A stretch of DNA of 62,283 nt from Bradyrhizobium viridifuturi (GCF_001238275.1 NZ_LGTB01000051.1:1-62283); one strand, 5' to 3'. Positions 20,396-29,615 are shown, counted from the first letter of the stretch. Program-made: numbers and translations. Notes: generated by a model not told the origin, from the sequence alone.

Positions 20396-21286
20396 ATGAC
20401 GGACGCCACGCTCGGGACAGCCACTTCGCTTGTCGCTTCCGAAACGCTGGAGAGCCCGGCGCGGCGCGCCTGGCGGCGGCTGGTCAGGCGCAAGGGCGCA
20501 ATGCTCGGCCTTGTCGTGATCGCGCTCTTCATCGTGCTCGCGGTGTTCGCACCGCTGATCGTGCCCTATGATCCGATCGCGGCGAGTTGGTCGCTGGTGC
20601 GCAAGGCGCCGTCGGCGCAGCACTGGTTCGGCACCGACGAACTCGGCCGCGACGTGCTCGCCCGCGTCGTGTTCGGCGCCCGCGCTTCGCTGCTCGCCGG
20701 CCTGATCTCGGTCAGCATCGCACTTGCGATCGGCGTGCCGCTCGGCCTCGTTGCCGGCTATCGCGGCGGCTTCATCGATGCGCTGATCAGCCGCATCACC
20801 GACGCGATGCTGGCCTGCCCATTCCTGATCCTGGCGATCGCGCTCGCCGCGTTCCTCGGCCCAAGCCTCGGCAATGCGATGATCGCGATCGGCGTCTCGG
20901 CGACCCCGATCTTCATCCGCCTGACCCGCGGCCAGGTGATGAGCGTCAAGGTCGAGGACTATGTCGAGGCCGCACGCGCGATGGGCAATCCGCGCTGGCG
21001 CATCGCGCTGGTCCACATCCTGCCCAACATCCTGCCGGCGCTCCTGGTGCAGGCCACGCTGTCGATCGCGGCCGCGATCATCGCCGAGGCCGCTTTGTCC
21101 TTCCTCGGCCTCGGCCAGCAGCCGCCGGCGCCGTCCTGGGGCAGCATGCTCAACGCCGCGCAACGCTTCCTGACCAGCGCGCCGTGGATGGCGATCTGGC
21201 CGGGACTTGCAATCTTCCTGGTCGTGCTGTCATTCAATCTGGTCGGCGACGGCCTGCGCGACGCACTGGATCCGAAGGCCCGGTGA
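20396..21286 (+). CDS. Peptide ABC transporter permease, DppC/OppC type (system 2)
   Basis: Permease of 296 residues, with the hallmark FGTDELGRDVLARVVFGARASL and EAA loop VEDYVEAARAMGNPRWRIALVHILPN, ending GDGLRDALDPKAR as typical for DppC. The N-terminal arm is short and cytosolic. This completes the second five-gene importer. The RCC1-like gene begins about 48 bp downstream and may be read through. Confidence 0.92.
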   Translation: MTDATLGTATSLVASETLESPARRAWRRLVRRKGAMLGLVVIALFIVLAVFAPLIVPYDPIAASWSLVRKAPSAQHWFGTDELGRDVLARVVFGARASLLAGLISVSIALAIGVPLGLVAGYRGGFIDALISRITDAMLACPFLILAIALAAFLGPSLGNAMIAIGVSATPIFIRLTRGQVMSVKVEDYVEAARAMGNPRWRIALVHILPNILPALLVQATLSIAAAIIAEAALSFLGLGQQPPAPSWGSMLNAAQRFLTSAPWMAIWPGLAIFLVVLSFNLVGDGLRDALDPKAR

Positions 21287-21323
21287 GCGCAGTAACTGTC
21301 CACGCGTTCATGCCGCCACGCTG

Positions 21324-21329
21324 AGGAGG
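21324..21329 (+). promoter_or_regulatory. Strong ribosome binding site before a non-ATG start
   Basis: A perfect AGGAGG is followed, after five bases, by ATC at 21335, in frame with the RCC1-like repeats. No ATG or GTG lies at the expected spacing. ATC AGC CCT would read M/I-S-P and yields the first full repeat, so either ATC has replaced ATG (mutation or base-call error) or it is used as a rare start. Confidence 0.55.
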
Positions 21330-21334
21330 CAGCC

Positions 21335-22210
21335 ATCAGCCCTACGATAAGTGCCGGTTGCCGTCATTCCGTCGGCCTTCACGCAGACGGGACCGTGACG
21401 GCCATCGGGGACAACAAATGCGGTCAATGCGACGTCGGCATTTGGCGTGACGTCTCGGCGGTCGCGTCAGGCAACGTTCATATGGCCACGAACACCGGCA
21501 ACGCCCACACGGTCGGCCTTCGACCGGATGGGACCGTCGTGGCTGCCGGGTGGAACAAACACGGTCAGTGCGATGTCGACGGATGGCGCGACATCGTCGC
21601 GGTTGCGGCGGGATGGCGCCGCACCGTCGGTGTCAGGTCAGACGGCAGGGTTATTGCAGCGGGACGCAAGAGTGAGGGGGCGTGCGATGTGACCGACTGG
21701 CGCGATATCGTCGCGGTCGCGGCGGGCGACTGGCATACGGTCGGGCTGAAGTCCGACGGCACCGTGGTTGCGGTCGGCAACAACCAGTATGGCCAATGCA
21801 ACGTATCGGAGTGGCAAGGCATCGTTCGTGTCGCAGCCGGTTATCTTCATACCGTCGGCCTTCGATCCGACGGCAGGCTATTGGCCACTGGCCGAAATGC
21901 ACAAGGCCAGTGCGAACTGGACGGTTGGCGCGATATTGTGGAGATCGCCACCGGCAGCAGTCATACCGTTGGGGTTGGATCCAACGGTACCGTGACCGCT
22001 GCAGGCTGGAATGAGCTCGGGCAATGCAACATCGGAGACTGGCGCGGGATCGTCGGCATTGCTGCGGGTTGCGCGCACACCCTCGCCATCGCGGCCGACG
22101 GGACTGTGGTCGCTGCGGGCGACAACAGATATGGCCAATGTGACGTGAGCGCGTGGCGTGGCATCAAGCTGCCCGCCGGCCGCGGCCCGGCGAGCATCGG
22201 TTCAGCCTAG
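21335..22210 (+). CDS. RCC1-like seven-repeat beta-propeller protein
   Basis: Protein of about 291 residues made almost wholly of seven repeats of roughly 38 residues with the pattern AAGxxHTVGLxxDGTVxAxGxNxxGQCxVxxWRxI. This is the RCC1 (regulator of chromosome condensation) repeat, and seven copies suit one closed propeller. The first repeat (SAGCRHSVGLHADGTVTAIGDN) is only complete if translation begins near 21335; from GTG 21395 the propeller would lack most of blade 1. The second repeat has a short insertion (ATNTGN). No signal peptide or enzymatic domain is seen. Such bacterial proteins are of unknown function, and binding or scaffolding is the usual guess. The stop overlaps the stop of the convergent neighbour by two bases. 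Confidence 0.82.
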   Translation: MSPTISAGCRHSVGLHADGTVTAIGDNKCGQCDVGIWRDVSAVASGNVHMATNTGNAHTVGLRPDGTVVAAGWNKHGQCDVDGWRDIVAVAAGWRRTVGVRSDGRVIAAGRKSEGACDVTDWRDIVAVAAGDWHTVGLKSDGTVVAVGNNQYGQCNVSEWQGIVRVAAGYLHTVGLRSDGRLLATGRNAQGQCELDGWRDIVEIATGSSHTVGVGSNGTVTAAGWNELGQCNIGDWRGIVGIAAGCAHTLAIAADGTVVAAGDNRYGQCDVSAWRGIKLPAGRGPASIGSA

Positions 22211-22950
22211 ATCACCACCTCCCGCAACACGCGCCGGCAATCCATCTCGTATTCGAGATCGACCACCGGCGGGCGGCAGAAGTGCCAGGTCAGGCCGGAG
22301 CGGGTGGCGCCGCGGCGGACCAGCTCGTCGACGATGACGGGATGGATGTCGTGCACGGTGTAGGCCTGCACCGCGGTCGTCTCCTGCCAGCCGAAGCTGA
22401 ACTCCGCAAGACGGCGCTCCATCTCGCCGGCGGTGAAGCGGACCTTCTCGCGCCATGCGCCGGGACTGAGATCGCGATAGCAAACGATGCGGTCGGGATA
22501 GCTGGCCGTACCGCTGCGCGCCTCGGCGCCGCCCGCGATCACGAACGACGGCGACGTGGTGGTGCTCGGCCGCGTGAACGAGAATGCATGGAACGACGGT
22601 TCGGCCGGCGGATCGATCTCGGGACAGACGTTGCTGCGCGCGACCGGATTGATGGTGCCGTCGAACAGGCCCCATTCCGCGAGCGTCTTGACGTAGTGCT
22701 GGTTGAAGGCGCGGAAACCGTCCTCGGTGAAGGCGGCCGGCGAACGCAATTCGCAGGCGCAGAACGAGGTCAGCGGCCTGCCGGCGTCCTTAATGTAGGC
22801 CGCGATCCGCGCAAAGCCCTCCGCAAGCGGCACCAGCCGATCGAAGCGGACCCGCTCGATCTCATAACCGGCGTTCGCCTGCGCGCCGCTTGAATACTGG
22901 AACACGGCCGGAATGAACCGGTAATTGCCCGCCGCAAACTCGCTCGCCAT
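22207..22950 (-). CDS. CnbZ/RidA-like protein (putative 2-aminomuconate-type deaminase)
   Basis: Cytosolic protein of 247 residues. It begins MASEFAAGNYRFIPAVFQYSSGAQANAGYEIERVRF and has a duplicated-looking arrangement with FCACELRSPAAF and ETTAVQAYTVHDIHP. I recall this layout from proteins named 2-amino-5-chloromuconate deaminase CnbZ, which sit near the RidA/YjgF superfamily. I cannot confirm the match here, and no aromatic ring-cleavage genes adjoin it, so the reaction is uncertain. It is transcribed alone on the minus strand, convergent with the RCC1-like gene. Confidence 0.55.
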   Translation of the reverse strand: MASEFAAGNYRFIPAVFQYSSGAQANAGYEIERVRFDRLVPLAEGFARIAAYIKDAGRPLTSFCACELRSPAAFTEDGFRAFNQHYVKTLAEWGLFDGTINPVARSNVCPEIDPPAEPSFHAFSFTRPSTTTSPSFVIAGGAEARSGTASYPDRIVCYRDLSPGAWREKVRFTAGEMERRLAEFSFGWQETTAVQAYTVHDIHPVIVDELVRRGATRSGLTWHFCRPPVVDLEYEMDCRRVLREVVI

Positions 22951-23080
22951 GCCTGTTTCCTCCAGATCTTGTGAGGCGGAGCATAACGTTTTCGAGCGAA
23001 GTGGTCTTCCGGTTCGCGTGAAGAAAACACGTCAAACCAAACGGTCATCTGCCCGCCGTCGGCAAAGGCTATCACGGGAC

Positions 23081-23118
23081 AAAGAAAAGGCGGCAGTGGC
23101 TTTTGCCAGTGCCGCCTT
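23081..23118 (-). terminator. Rho-independent terminator of the RND pump operon
   Basis: On the minus strand AAGGCGGCACTGGC pairs with GCCACTGCCGCCTT around an AAAA loop (one mismatch in 14), followed by TTCTTT. It lies 25 bp after the pump gene stop, in the right orientation to end the regulator-adaptor-pump transcript. Confidence 0.75.
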
Positions 23119-23143
23119 CCCTGCGAGCATGAGCCTGGAGGGC

Positions 23144-26100
23144 TCAGGTCGGTTTCAATGCGCCGCCACGGCCTTCGATCTCGTAGTCGGCGATCTGCTT
23201 GGCGCGGTCGGAACGGGCCGCGGCCTGGTGGTCGGTCGCGATCACCGTGTAGACCATCGGCAGCACGAACAGGGTGAACAGCGTGCCGATCGTCATGCCG
23301 GTGACGACCACGAGCCCGATCGAGAAGCGGCTGGCGGCGCCGGCGCCCGAGGCGGTGAGCAGCGGCAGCAGGCCGGTGACCATGGCCGCCGTCGTCATCA
23401 GGATCGGGCGCAGACGTATGCGGGCCGACATCTCGATCGCCGAGCGGCGGTCCAGCCCCTCGTTGAGCTGCAGCTCGTTGGCGAACTCCACCATCAGAAT
23501 GCCGTGCTTGGTGATCAGTCCGACCAGCGTCAGCAGGCCCACCTGGGTATAGATGTTCATGGTGGCGACACCGAAGAACAGCGGGATCAGGGCGCCGACG
23601 ATCGCCATCGGCACCGAGATCATGATCACGAACGGATCGCGCAGGCTCTCGAACTGCGCCGCCAGCACCAGGAAGATGATGATGATGGCGAACGCGAAGG
23701 TGACCAGCAGCTGGTTGCCTTCATGGACGTATTGCCGGGAGTCGGCCAGGAAGTCGTAGCTGAAGCCGGACGGCAGCTTCTTGGCTTCACCCTGCAGGAA
23801 CTCCACCGCCTGGCCCATCGACACGCCGGGCATCGGCACGGCCTGGAAGGTCGACGAGTTGAGCTGGTTGTAGTGAGTCAGCGCGTTCGGATCGACGCCG
23901 GTCTCGACCGTCACCACCGTCGACAGCCGCACCAGCTGCCCGGTCGCGGTCGGGACGTAGTAGTTGTCGAACGACTCAGGCGCGAGCCGGCTGGCGCGCG
24001 GCACCTGCGGGATCACCTGATAGGAACGGCCTTCGAGGTTGAAGCGGTTGACGTAGTTGCCGCCGAGCAGCGTCGCCAAAGCTCCACCGATCGACTGCAT
24101 GGTGATGCCGAGATCGCTCGCCTTGGAGCGATCGACCTTCACCCGCACCACCGGCTGGTTGAAGTCGAGGTCGCTGTCGGTGACGATGAACAGGCCGCTC
24201 TTGCGCGCGGCGTCCTTCAGCTTGCTCATCTGGTCGAACACCTGCTGGAAGCCGGCGGTCGAAGAGATCACCATCTGCACCGGCAGACCGCCGGGTCCGC
24301 CGGGCAGCGGCGGCAGGCTGAACGCGAACGCGCTGACGCCTTCGATCTTCGACAGCTCGTTCTGCACCAGCGGCTGCAGCGTCTGGGCCGAGCGCTTGCG
24401 CTCATCCCACGGCTTGAGCAGCATGCCGGCGAAGCCGCCCTGCGGACCGGTGATGCCGTTCAGGATGAACCGCAGGTCGGTCTCGGGAAACTTCTGGAAC
24501 TCCTTGTCCATCTTGTCGCCGTAGAAATCGATGTAGTCGATGTTGGCGTATTTCGGCGCCTTGGTCACCGCGAACACGATGCCCTGGTCTTCCTGCGGCG
24601 CCAGCTCCTTCTGGATGTGCATGTAGAGGAAGCCGACCAGGCCGAGGATGGTCACGGCGAACAGCGCCGTGATCGGACGGTAGTCGAGCGAGCGGTCGAG
24701 CTGGCGGCCATAGGCGCGCGTCACCGCGCCGAATACGCGATTGACCAGCTTGGCGAAACGCCCCTCTTCCGCGCTCTTGAGGAACACCGAGCACATCATC
24801 GGCGACAGCGTCAGCGCGATCACGCCCGACACGATCACCGAGCCGGCCAGCGTGAAGGCGAATTCGCGGAACAGCGTACCGGTCACGCCGCCGAGGAATC
24901 CGATCGGCGCGTACACCGCCGCCAGCGTGATCGTCATCGAGACCACGGGGCCGACGATTTCGCGCGCGCCTTTTAGTGATGCCTGCACGGGTGGCAGGCC
25001 CTCCTCGAGATGTCGATGGATGTTCTCCACCACCACGATGGCGTCGTCGACCACGAGACCGATCGCGAGCACCATCGCCAGCAGCGTCAGCAGGTTGAAG
25101 CTGAAGCCGGCCGCCAGCATCAGGATGCAGACGCCGATCAGCGACAGCGGAATGGTGACGACGGGAATGATCACCGACCGCAGCGAGGCCAGGAACAGGA
25201 AGATGACGACGACGACGATCAAGACCGCTTCGGTCAGCGTCTTCTCGACCTCGTCGATCGACGATTGGATGAACTTGGTGGAGTCGTAGGCCACCTTCAT
25301 CTTCATCGACGGCGGCAAATTGCGCTCGAGGTCGGGGAACAGCGCGCGCACGCCCTTCACCAGGGTCAGCGGGTTGCCCTGCGGCGTCGCCTTGATGCCG
25401 ATGAAGATCGCATGCTCGCCGTTGAAGGCGACGCTGGCGTCGGTCGACTGCGCCGCGAGCTCCACCGTCGCGATGTCCTCGATGCGCACGAAGCCGCCGT
25501 CCTTCGCCTTCACGATCATTCGCTTGAACTGATCGATGTTCTGAAGGTCGGTATTGGCCGAGACGTTGGAGACGATGAAGAAGCCCTTGGTCTGGCCGGC
25601 CGCCGCCTGGAAGTTGTTGGCGGCGATCGCAGCCGCAACGTCGTTGGGCGAGACGCCGCGCCCGGCCATCCGGGTCGGATCGAGCCAGACGCGCATCGCA
25701 AAGGTCTGGCCGCCGAGGATGTCGGCCGAAGCGACGCCGTCGACCGTCGAGAGCACCGGCTGCACGACGCGGGTCAGGTAGTCCGAGATCGCCGATCCGG
25801 TCAGCTCCTCGCTGGAGAAGCCGAGATACATCACGGCGATGGTGTCGCCGGTCGCCTTGGTCACGACCGGGTCGAAGGCTTCCTTCGGGATCAGGTATTT
25901 GACCGAGTTGACCTTCGCGAGCACCTCGGTGAGCGCCTGGTTCGGATCGTGATTGAGCTTGACGTAGACCTGGATCGTCGAGGTGCCGAGCACCGAGTTC
26001 GACGTCATGTAGTCGACGCCTTCGGCCGAAGCGACGGCCTGCTCGATCGGCGTGGTGATGAAGCCGTTGATCAGCTCCGGCGACGCGCCGGGATATGACG

Positions 26101-26251
26101 TCGTGATCGTCACGACGGTGTTCGACAGATTCGGATATTGCCGGATCGGCAGCACCATCGCCGCGCGCAAGCCGATCAGAAGGATCAGCAGGCTGACGAC
26201 GACCGACAGCACCGGGCGCTTGATGAAAATATCAGTGAAGGCCATCGCCAA
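23144..26251 (-). CDS. RND efflux pump inner-membrane transporter (AcrB/MexF-like)
   Basis: Proton-driven drug or solute exporter of 1035 residues, normal for the hydrophobe/amphiphile RND family. It opens MAMAFTDIFIKRPVLSVVVSLLILLIG (first membrane helix), has two large periplasmic loops, and carries the proton-relay pair in VVDDAIVVVENIHRHLEEG. The second half repeats the pattern with EFANELQLNEG. ATG at 26245 is an alternative start two codons in. It lies 77 bp after the adaptor gene in a TetR-adaptor-pump operon. No outer-membrane channel gene is present, so a TolC-like partner must be encoded elsewhere. Confidence 0.95.
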   Translation of the reverse strand: MAMAFTDIFIKRPVLSVVVSLLILLIGLRAAMVLPIRQYPNLSNTVVTITTSYPGASPELINGFITTPIEQAVASAEGVDYMTSNSVLGTSTIQVYVKLNHDPNQALTEVLAKVNSVKYLIPKEAFDPVVTKATGDTIAVMYLGFSSEELTGSAISDYLTRVVQPVLSTVDGVASADILGGQTFAMRVWLDPTRMAGRGVSPNDVAAAIAANNFQAAAGQTKGFFIVSNVSANTDLQNIDQFKRMIVKAKDGGFVRIEDIATVELAAQSTDASVAFNGEHAIFIGIKATPQGNPLTLVKGVRALFPDLERNLPPSMKMKVAYDSTKFIQSSIDEVEKTLTEAVLIVVVVIFLFLASLRSVIIPVVTIPLSLIGVCILMLAAGFSFNLLTLLAMVLAIGLVVDDAIVVVENIHRHLEEGLPPVQASLKGAREIVGPVVSMTITLAAVYAPIGFLGGVTGTLFREFAFTLAGSVIVSGVIALTLSPMMCSVFLKSAEEGRFAKLVNRVFGAVTRAYGRQLDRSLDYRPITALFAVTILGLVGFLYMHIQKELAPQEDQGIVFAVTKAPKYANIDYIDFYGDKMDKEFQKFPETDLRFILNGITGPQGGFAGMLLKPWDERKRSAQTLQPLVQNELSKIEGVSAFAFSLPPLPGGPGGLPVQMVISSTAGFQQVFDQMSKLKDAARKSGLFIVTDSDLDFNQPVVRVKVDRSKASDLGITMQSIGGALATLLGGNYVNRFNLEGRSYQVIPQVPRASRLAPESFDNYYVPTATGQLVRLSTVVTVETGVDPNALTHYNQLNSSTFQAVPMPGVSMGQAVEFLQGEAKKLPSGFSYDFLADSRQYVHEGNQLLVTFAFAIIIIFLVLAAQFESLRDPFVIMISVPMAIVGALIPLFFGVATMNIYTQVGLLTLVGLITKHGILMVEFANELQLNEGLDRRSAIEMSARIRLRPILMTTAAMVTGLLPLLTASGAGAASRFSIGLVVVTGMTIGTLFTLFVLPMVYTVIATDHQAAARSDRAKQIADYEIEGRGGALKPT

Positions 26252-26328
26252 CTCGATTCGTGTTGTCTGCCGGTTGCGGCAACATGTGGCGGAGGGCCAG
26301 CAGGCCCTCCGAGTTCAGATGATCGGGA

Positions 26329-27522
26329 TCAGTAGCGCGGCGGCTCGGCCGGCACCGGCGGCGCCGGGTCGGTCGAGATCGCGACCGCCATGCCCGACTG
26401 CAGCTTGATCTGGCCGACGGCCACGACCTTGTCGCCGGCCTTCAGGCCCTTGAGGATCTCGACCCGGCCCTCGACGCGATTGCCCGTCTTCACGAAGGTG
26501 CGGTCCGCGGTCAGGGTGGTCTTGCCGTCCTCGCCCTTCTTCTCGGTGATCAGGAACACCGAGTCGCCGTACAGCGTGTAGTCGACCGCGGTTTCAGGAA
26601 CCGTGACGACCGGCGGCTTGTCCGGCAGCACGATCGTGGTGGTCGCGAACATGCCGGGCTTGAGGATGCTGTCCGGATTCTGGATCGTGGCCTGAACCCG
26701 GATGTTGCGGGTGTCGGTCGCGATCTGCGGCTCGATGGTCGTGATCTTGCCATCGAAGGTGCGGCCCGGATAGGCGTCGACCGCGATCCGCACGGCCTGA
26801 CCGACCTTGATCTGCGAGCTCTGCTTTTCGGTCACGGTCAGGTTGGCATACAGCACCGACAGATCGGTCAGCGACACGATCTGCGTGCCGGCCGTCAGAT
26901 ACTGGCCGACTTCGACCTGGCGCACGCCGAGATCGCCTTCGAACGGTGCGCGCACCAGCTTCTGCGAGATCAGCGCCTCGGTCTTGGCGATGCCCGCCTT
27001 GGCCTGGTCGTAGGTCGCCTGCGCCGTATCGACGGTCGACTGCGGCCCGAACTGGCGCGACGCGAGCTGCTTGGCGCGGTCGAGCTGCTGCTCGCCCACG
27101 GTCGCCTGCGCCTTGAAGCTGGCGAGATCGCCCTGCTCCGGCGCGTCGAACAGCTGCACCAGCGGCGTGCCTGACTTCACATGGCTACCGGCGGTGAACA
27201 GGATCTCGGTGATGCGGCCCGGCACGTCGGTCGTGACGTTGACCTGGTGCACGGCGACGAGATCGCCGACAGCGGTCAACAGATTCGGAATCACTTCCGT
27301 CTTCGCCTCGGCGGCCGTGACGTTCGACGGCGGCGGCTTATTGTTGGCGAAGAACTGCGCGATCATGTGGCTGCGGAACGCGTTGAAACCGACCAGCGCG
27401 CCGACCAGCAGGGCCAGCAACAGGCCTACGATGATGAACCAGCGCACCATGCGGACGGGACGCTTGGCTTGTTTCTCCTTGATCGGTTGACCCGAGATGT
27501 GGCTTTCGGTCTGGATATTCAT
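26329..27522 (-). CDS. RND efflux periplasmic adaptor (membrane fusion protein)
   Basis: Adaptor linking pump and outer-membrane channel, 397 residues from ATG 27522. A single N-terminal anchor (WFIIVGLLLALLVGALVGF) is followed by the lipoyl-like half motifs and a coiled-coil hairpin (AKQLASRQFGPQSTVDTAQATYDQAKAGIAKTEALI), then the beta-barrel domain with KVGQAVRIAVDAYPGRTFDGKI. No lipobox. The ATG lies next to the TetR stop; a GTG at 27531 inside the regulator gene is an alternative. Confidence 0.92.
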   Translation of the reverse strand: MNIQTESHISGQPIKEKQAKRPVRMVRWFIIVGLLLALLVGALVGFNAFRSHMIAQFFANNKPPPSNVTAAEAKTEVIPNLLTAVGDLVAVHQVNVTTDVPGRITEILFTAGSHVKSGTPLVQLFDAPEQGDLASFKAQATVGEQQLDRAKQLASRQFGPQSTVDTAQATYDQAKAGIAKTEALISQKLVRAPFEGDLGVRQVEVGQYLTAGTQIVSLTDLSVLYANLTVTEKQSSQIKVGQAVRIAVDAYPGRTFDGKITTIEPQIATDTRNIRVQATIQNPDSILKPGMFATTTIVLPDKPPVVTVPETAVDYTLYGDSVFLITEKKGEDGKTTLTADRTFVKTGNRVEGRVEILKGLKAGDKVVAVGQIKLQSGMAVAISTDPAPPVPAEPPRY

Positions 27523-27523
27523 G

Positions 27524-28224
27524 TCATGCACTTTCTGCAGTTACCGACGGTCCTGCGCTCGGCGACGGCTGGCGGCTCAAATGAGTTGAAATTGCGGCTT
27601 CGGTAAGTCCGATACCGCGAAGAATGAACTGGCAAAGCTGCCGCTCCGCCGCAGCAGCATCGCCATAGGGGAGACAAGGTGTCGCAGGCAGCTGCGTCAG
27701 CGCACCCATAAGCACGGTGTGGTGCGCAAACCAGAACAGGTTGAGCGGCTCGTCGCCGATCCGTGTCGCCTCGCCGGCGGCGATCGCCCGCTCGAGCGAG
27801 GCGGCGAAGGTCGGACCGATCAGCTTGCCGACCTTGTCGTAGAGCAGTCGCGCGAACTCGCCGTCATCGAGATGGCTCGTCACCATCAGCCGCATCCGCT
27901 GCGTCTCTTCCTGGTCCGGCGCATCGCGCAGTTGCATGAAGTGGCCGACCATGCCCTGCACCAGTTCGACCAGCGTCGCGGTCGACGGCTCCTGGCCGAG
28001 CAGATGCGCGAGATCGGGATCCGCCTCGCACTCCTCGGCAAGGATCTCGGCGTAGAGCGCGGCCTCGACGGGAAGTGCTTGAACAGCAGCCCTTCCGAAA
28101 TGGCAGCCGCGGCCGCCACGCTCTTTGTCGTGGTGCCGGCAAAGCCGTTGCGGGCGAAACACCGCTTTGCGGCGCTCAGGATCAACTGACGCCGCAAGTC
28201 ACTCGTCATGCGTAAGGTAGACAT
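27524..28224 (-). pseudogene. TetR-family regulator of the RND operon, one-base frameshift
   Basis: The N-terminal helix-turn-helix domain reads MTSDLRRQLILSAAKRCFARNGFAGTTTKSVAAAAAISEGLLFKHFPS, a standard TetR DNA-binding domain. The frame breaks at 28065. The other frame continues AALYAEILAEECEADPDLAHLL to the end, and adding one A (TCGAAG) gives HFPSKAALYAEIL, the expected family junction, and a protein of about 228-233 residues. Start ATG 28224 or 28209. It is first in the operon with the efflux adaptor and pump, and a clear inverted repeat lies just upstream, so self-repression relieved by a pump substrate is likely. Confidence 0.82.
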
Positions 28225-28231
28225 TTGGGTC

Positions 28232-28247
28232 GTGAGTAATCACTCAC
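28232..28247. promoter_or_regulatory. TetR operator
   Basis: GTGAGT-AATC-ACTCAC is a perfect 6-bp inverted repeat with a 4-bp centre. It begins 8 bp upstream of ATG 28224 of the TetR gene, and GTGAGTnATnACTCAC-like sites are typical of TetR repressors of RND pumps. Confidence 0.7.
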
Positions 28248-28288
28248 TTTACCAAAAGTCAAGGTTCTATTGCACCGCGAAAGCTACT

Positions 28289-28879
28289 TTAAATTGGAGT
28301 GTGGCCGATCGATCCCCTGATGCGGTTCACGATGTAGGTGCCGTCCCGACTGGACAGCACGCGTTCCAGATTGGCCCCGTCGATCTTCGCGCTCGCGAAC
28401 CGCGGCCCCGCCGTAACATCTTGCAAAGACGAGGCAAATGCCTCGACCTCGGCCATCGTGCTGATCGAGCGGCTATCTCCGATTCCGCAGGCTCTGGCAA
28501 CACCCACGAGGTCGGCGGTTCCACCGGTATGGCTGCTCTGGCCGCCGGTCTCGCCATAGGCCTCGTTGTCCAGCACGATGATCGAGAGGTTTTTCGGCTG
28601 CTGCAGCGCGACGGTCGCAAGGCTCCCCATCCCCATCAGCATCTCGCCGTCGCCGGTGATCACGACGACCGGCAGCGTCGGCTGCGCCAGCGCGAGGCCG
28701 AGCCCGATCATGACGGCGCCGCCCATGCCGCCCCAGAGATAGAAATTGCGGTCGTGGTCGCCGGCCGCAGCGATGTCATAGGTCGAGGCACCGAGACCGC
28801 CGACAGCGAAGGCGCCCTTGCGATCCCGCAGCAGTTCGGCAACCACGGCGCGGCGGTCGAGGAGATTGGCTTTGCTCAT
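28289..28879 (-). CDS. ThDP-dependent decarboxylase, beta subunit (sulfopyruvate/phosphonopyruvate decarboxylase-like)
   Basis: Cofactor-binding half (PP domain) of a split thiamine diphosphate decarboxylase, 196 residues. The ThDP/Mg2+ motif GDGEMLMGMG followed about 25 residues later by LDNEAYG is intact. Such alpha/beta pairs include sulfopyruvate decarboxylase (ComDE), and single-chain relatives include phosphonopyruvate decarboxylase; the substrate here cannot be told. Translation is coupled: ATG 28879 overlaps the stop of the alpha subunit (ATGA). No sulfolactate or phosphonate synthesis genes adjoin. Confidence 0.85.
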   Translation of the reverse strand: MSKANLLDRRAVVAELLRDRKGAFAVGGLGASTYDIAAAGDHDRNFYLWGGMGGAVMIGLGLALAQPTLPVVVITGDGEMLMGMGSLATVALQQPKNLSIIVLDNEAYGETGGQSSHTGGTADLVGVARACGIGDSRSISTMAEVEAFASSLQDVTAGPRFASAKIDGANLERVLSSRDGTYIVNRIRGSIGHTPI

Positions 28880-29409
28880 TTGGTGAAGACCTTTGCCCCG
28901 ATCAGGCGCTGCGACAGCAGGACGGCGGTGGGCGTGCAGGCATTGTAGGCCTGCGCCGCGCCGGCCTCGACGACTTCGCGCACCTCGTTGGGATGCGAGG
29001 CCCGCAATACCTTGATCCCCGACAATTCGAGAATGCCTTGCGTGTTCGAGCCCATCGGCACCTGCCACGGATTGAACTCGCCCCATTCGCCGCGCATCGT
29101 CACGAGGGTGAGGAACGGCAGGCGGAAGATCTGCACCAGCGACAGCATGTTGATGCAATTGCCGACCCCGCTCGACTGCATCAGCAGCACGCCGCGCTGG
29201 CCGCCGGCCCAGGCGCCAGCGAGCAACGCCACGCCCTCTTCCTCGGTCGTCAGCGCAATGCCGCGCATCGATGACGACCCCAGCACGCGCTCGATCAGCT
29301 CCGAATGCCCGGCGTCCGGCACGTAGGGCACCTGGCGCACCTCGAAGCGCTGCAATATCGAAAAAATCTCCTCGGGCCAGGAGGCCGCGGTGTCGGCACG
29401 GGCATGCAT
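28876..29409 (-). CDS. ThDP-dependent decarboxylase, alpha subunit (PYR domain)
   Basis: Partner of the preceding subunit, 177 residues, matching the PYR half of ThDP enzymes. The conserved Glu that activates the thiazolium ring is probably in LTTEEEGVALLAGAWAGG. The segment QSSGVGNCINMLSL is typical of the ComD-like group. Start ATG 29409 (MHARADTAASWPEEIF). Together the two genes form a two-gene operon divergent from the P450 at 29616. Confidence 0.85.
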   Translation of the reverse strand: MHARADTAASWPEEIFSILQRFEVRQVPYVPDAGHSELIERVLGSSSMRGIALTTEEEGVALLAGAWAGGQRGVLLMQSSGVGNCINMLSLVQIFRLPFLTLVTMRGEWGEFNPWQVPMGSNTQGILELSGIKVLRASHPNEVREVVEAGAAQAYNACTPTAVLLSQRLIGAKVFTK

Positions 29410-29615
29410 TGGCGTTTCCGGCTCTCTCTTGTTTGGCCGCGACTGTAGAGGGGCGCGCGCGCTTCATCAAAGCGCAAAACCGCATATGGCTCTGCGATTT
29501 GCAGGCATCGCGCGGCGCGGTGCGCTGTTCCGTCAGCTTGCAAATTGTGTTGCGCGGCCGCCGTCTGCGGCTTACGATAGTTGCAAATGAAACTAATAGG
29601 GGTTGGATATCCGCC

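Noticed and set aside
22925..24976. A 683-codon plus-strand frame opposite the RND pump
   Set aside because: Rich in His, Arg, Gln and Asp with no motifs, antisense to a typical RND transporter.
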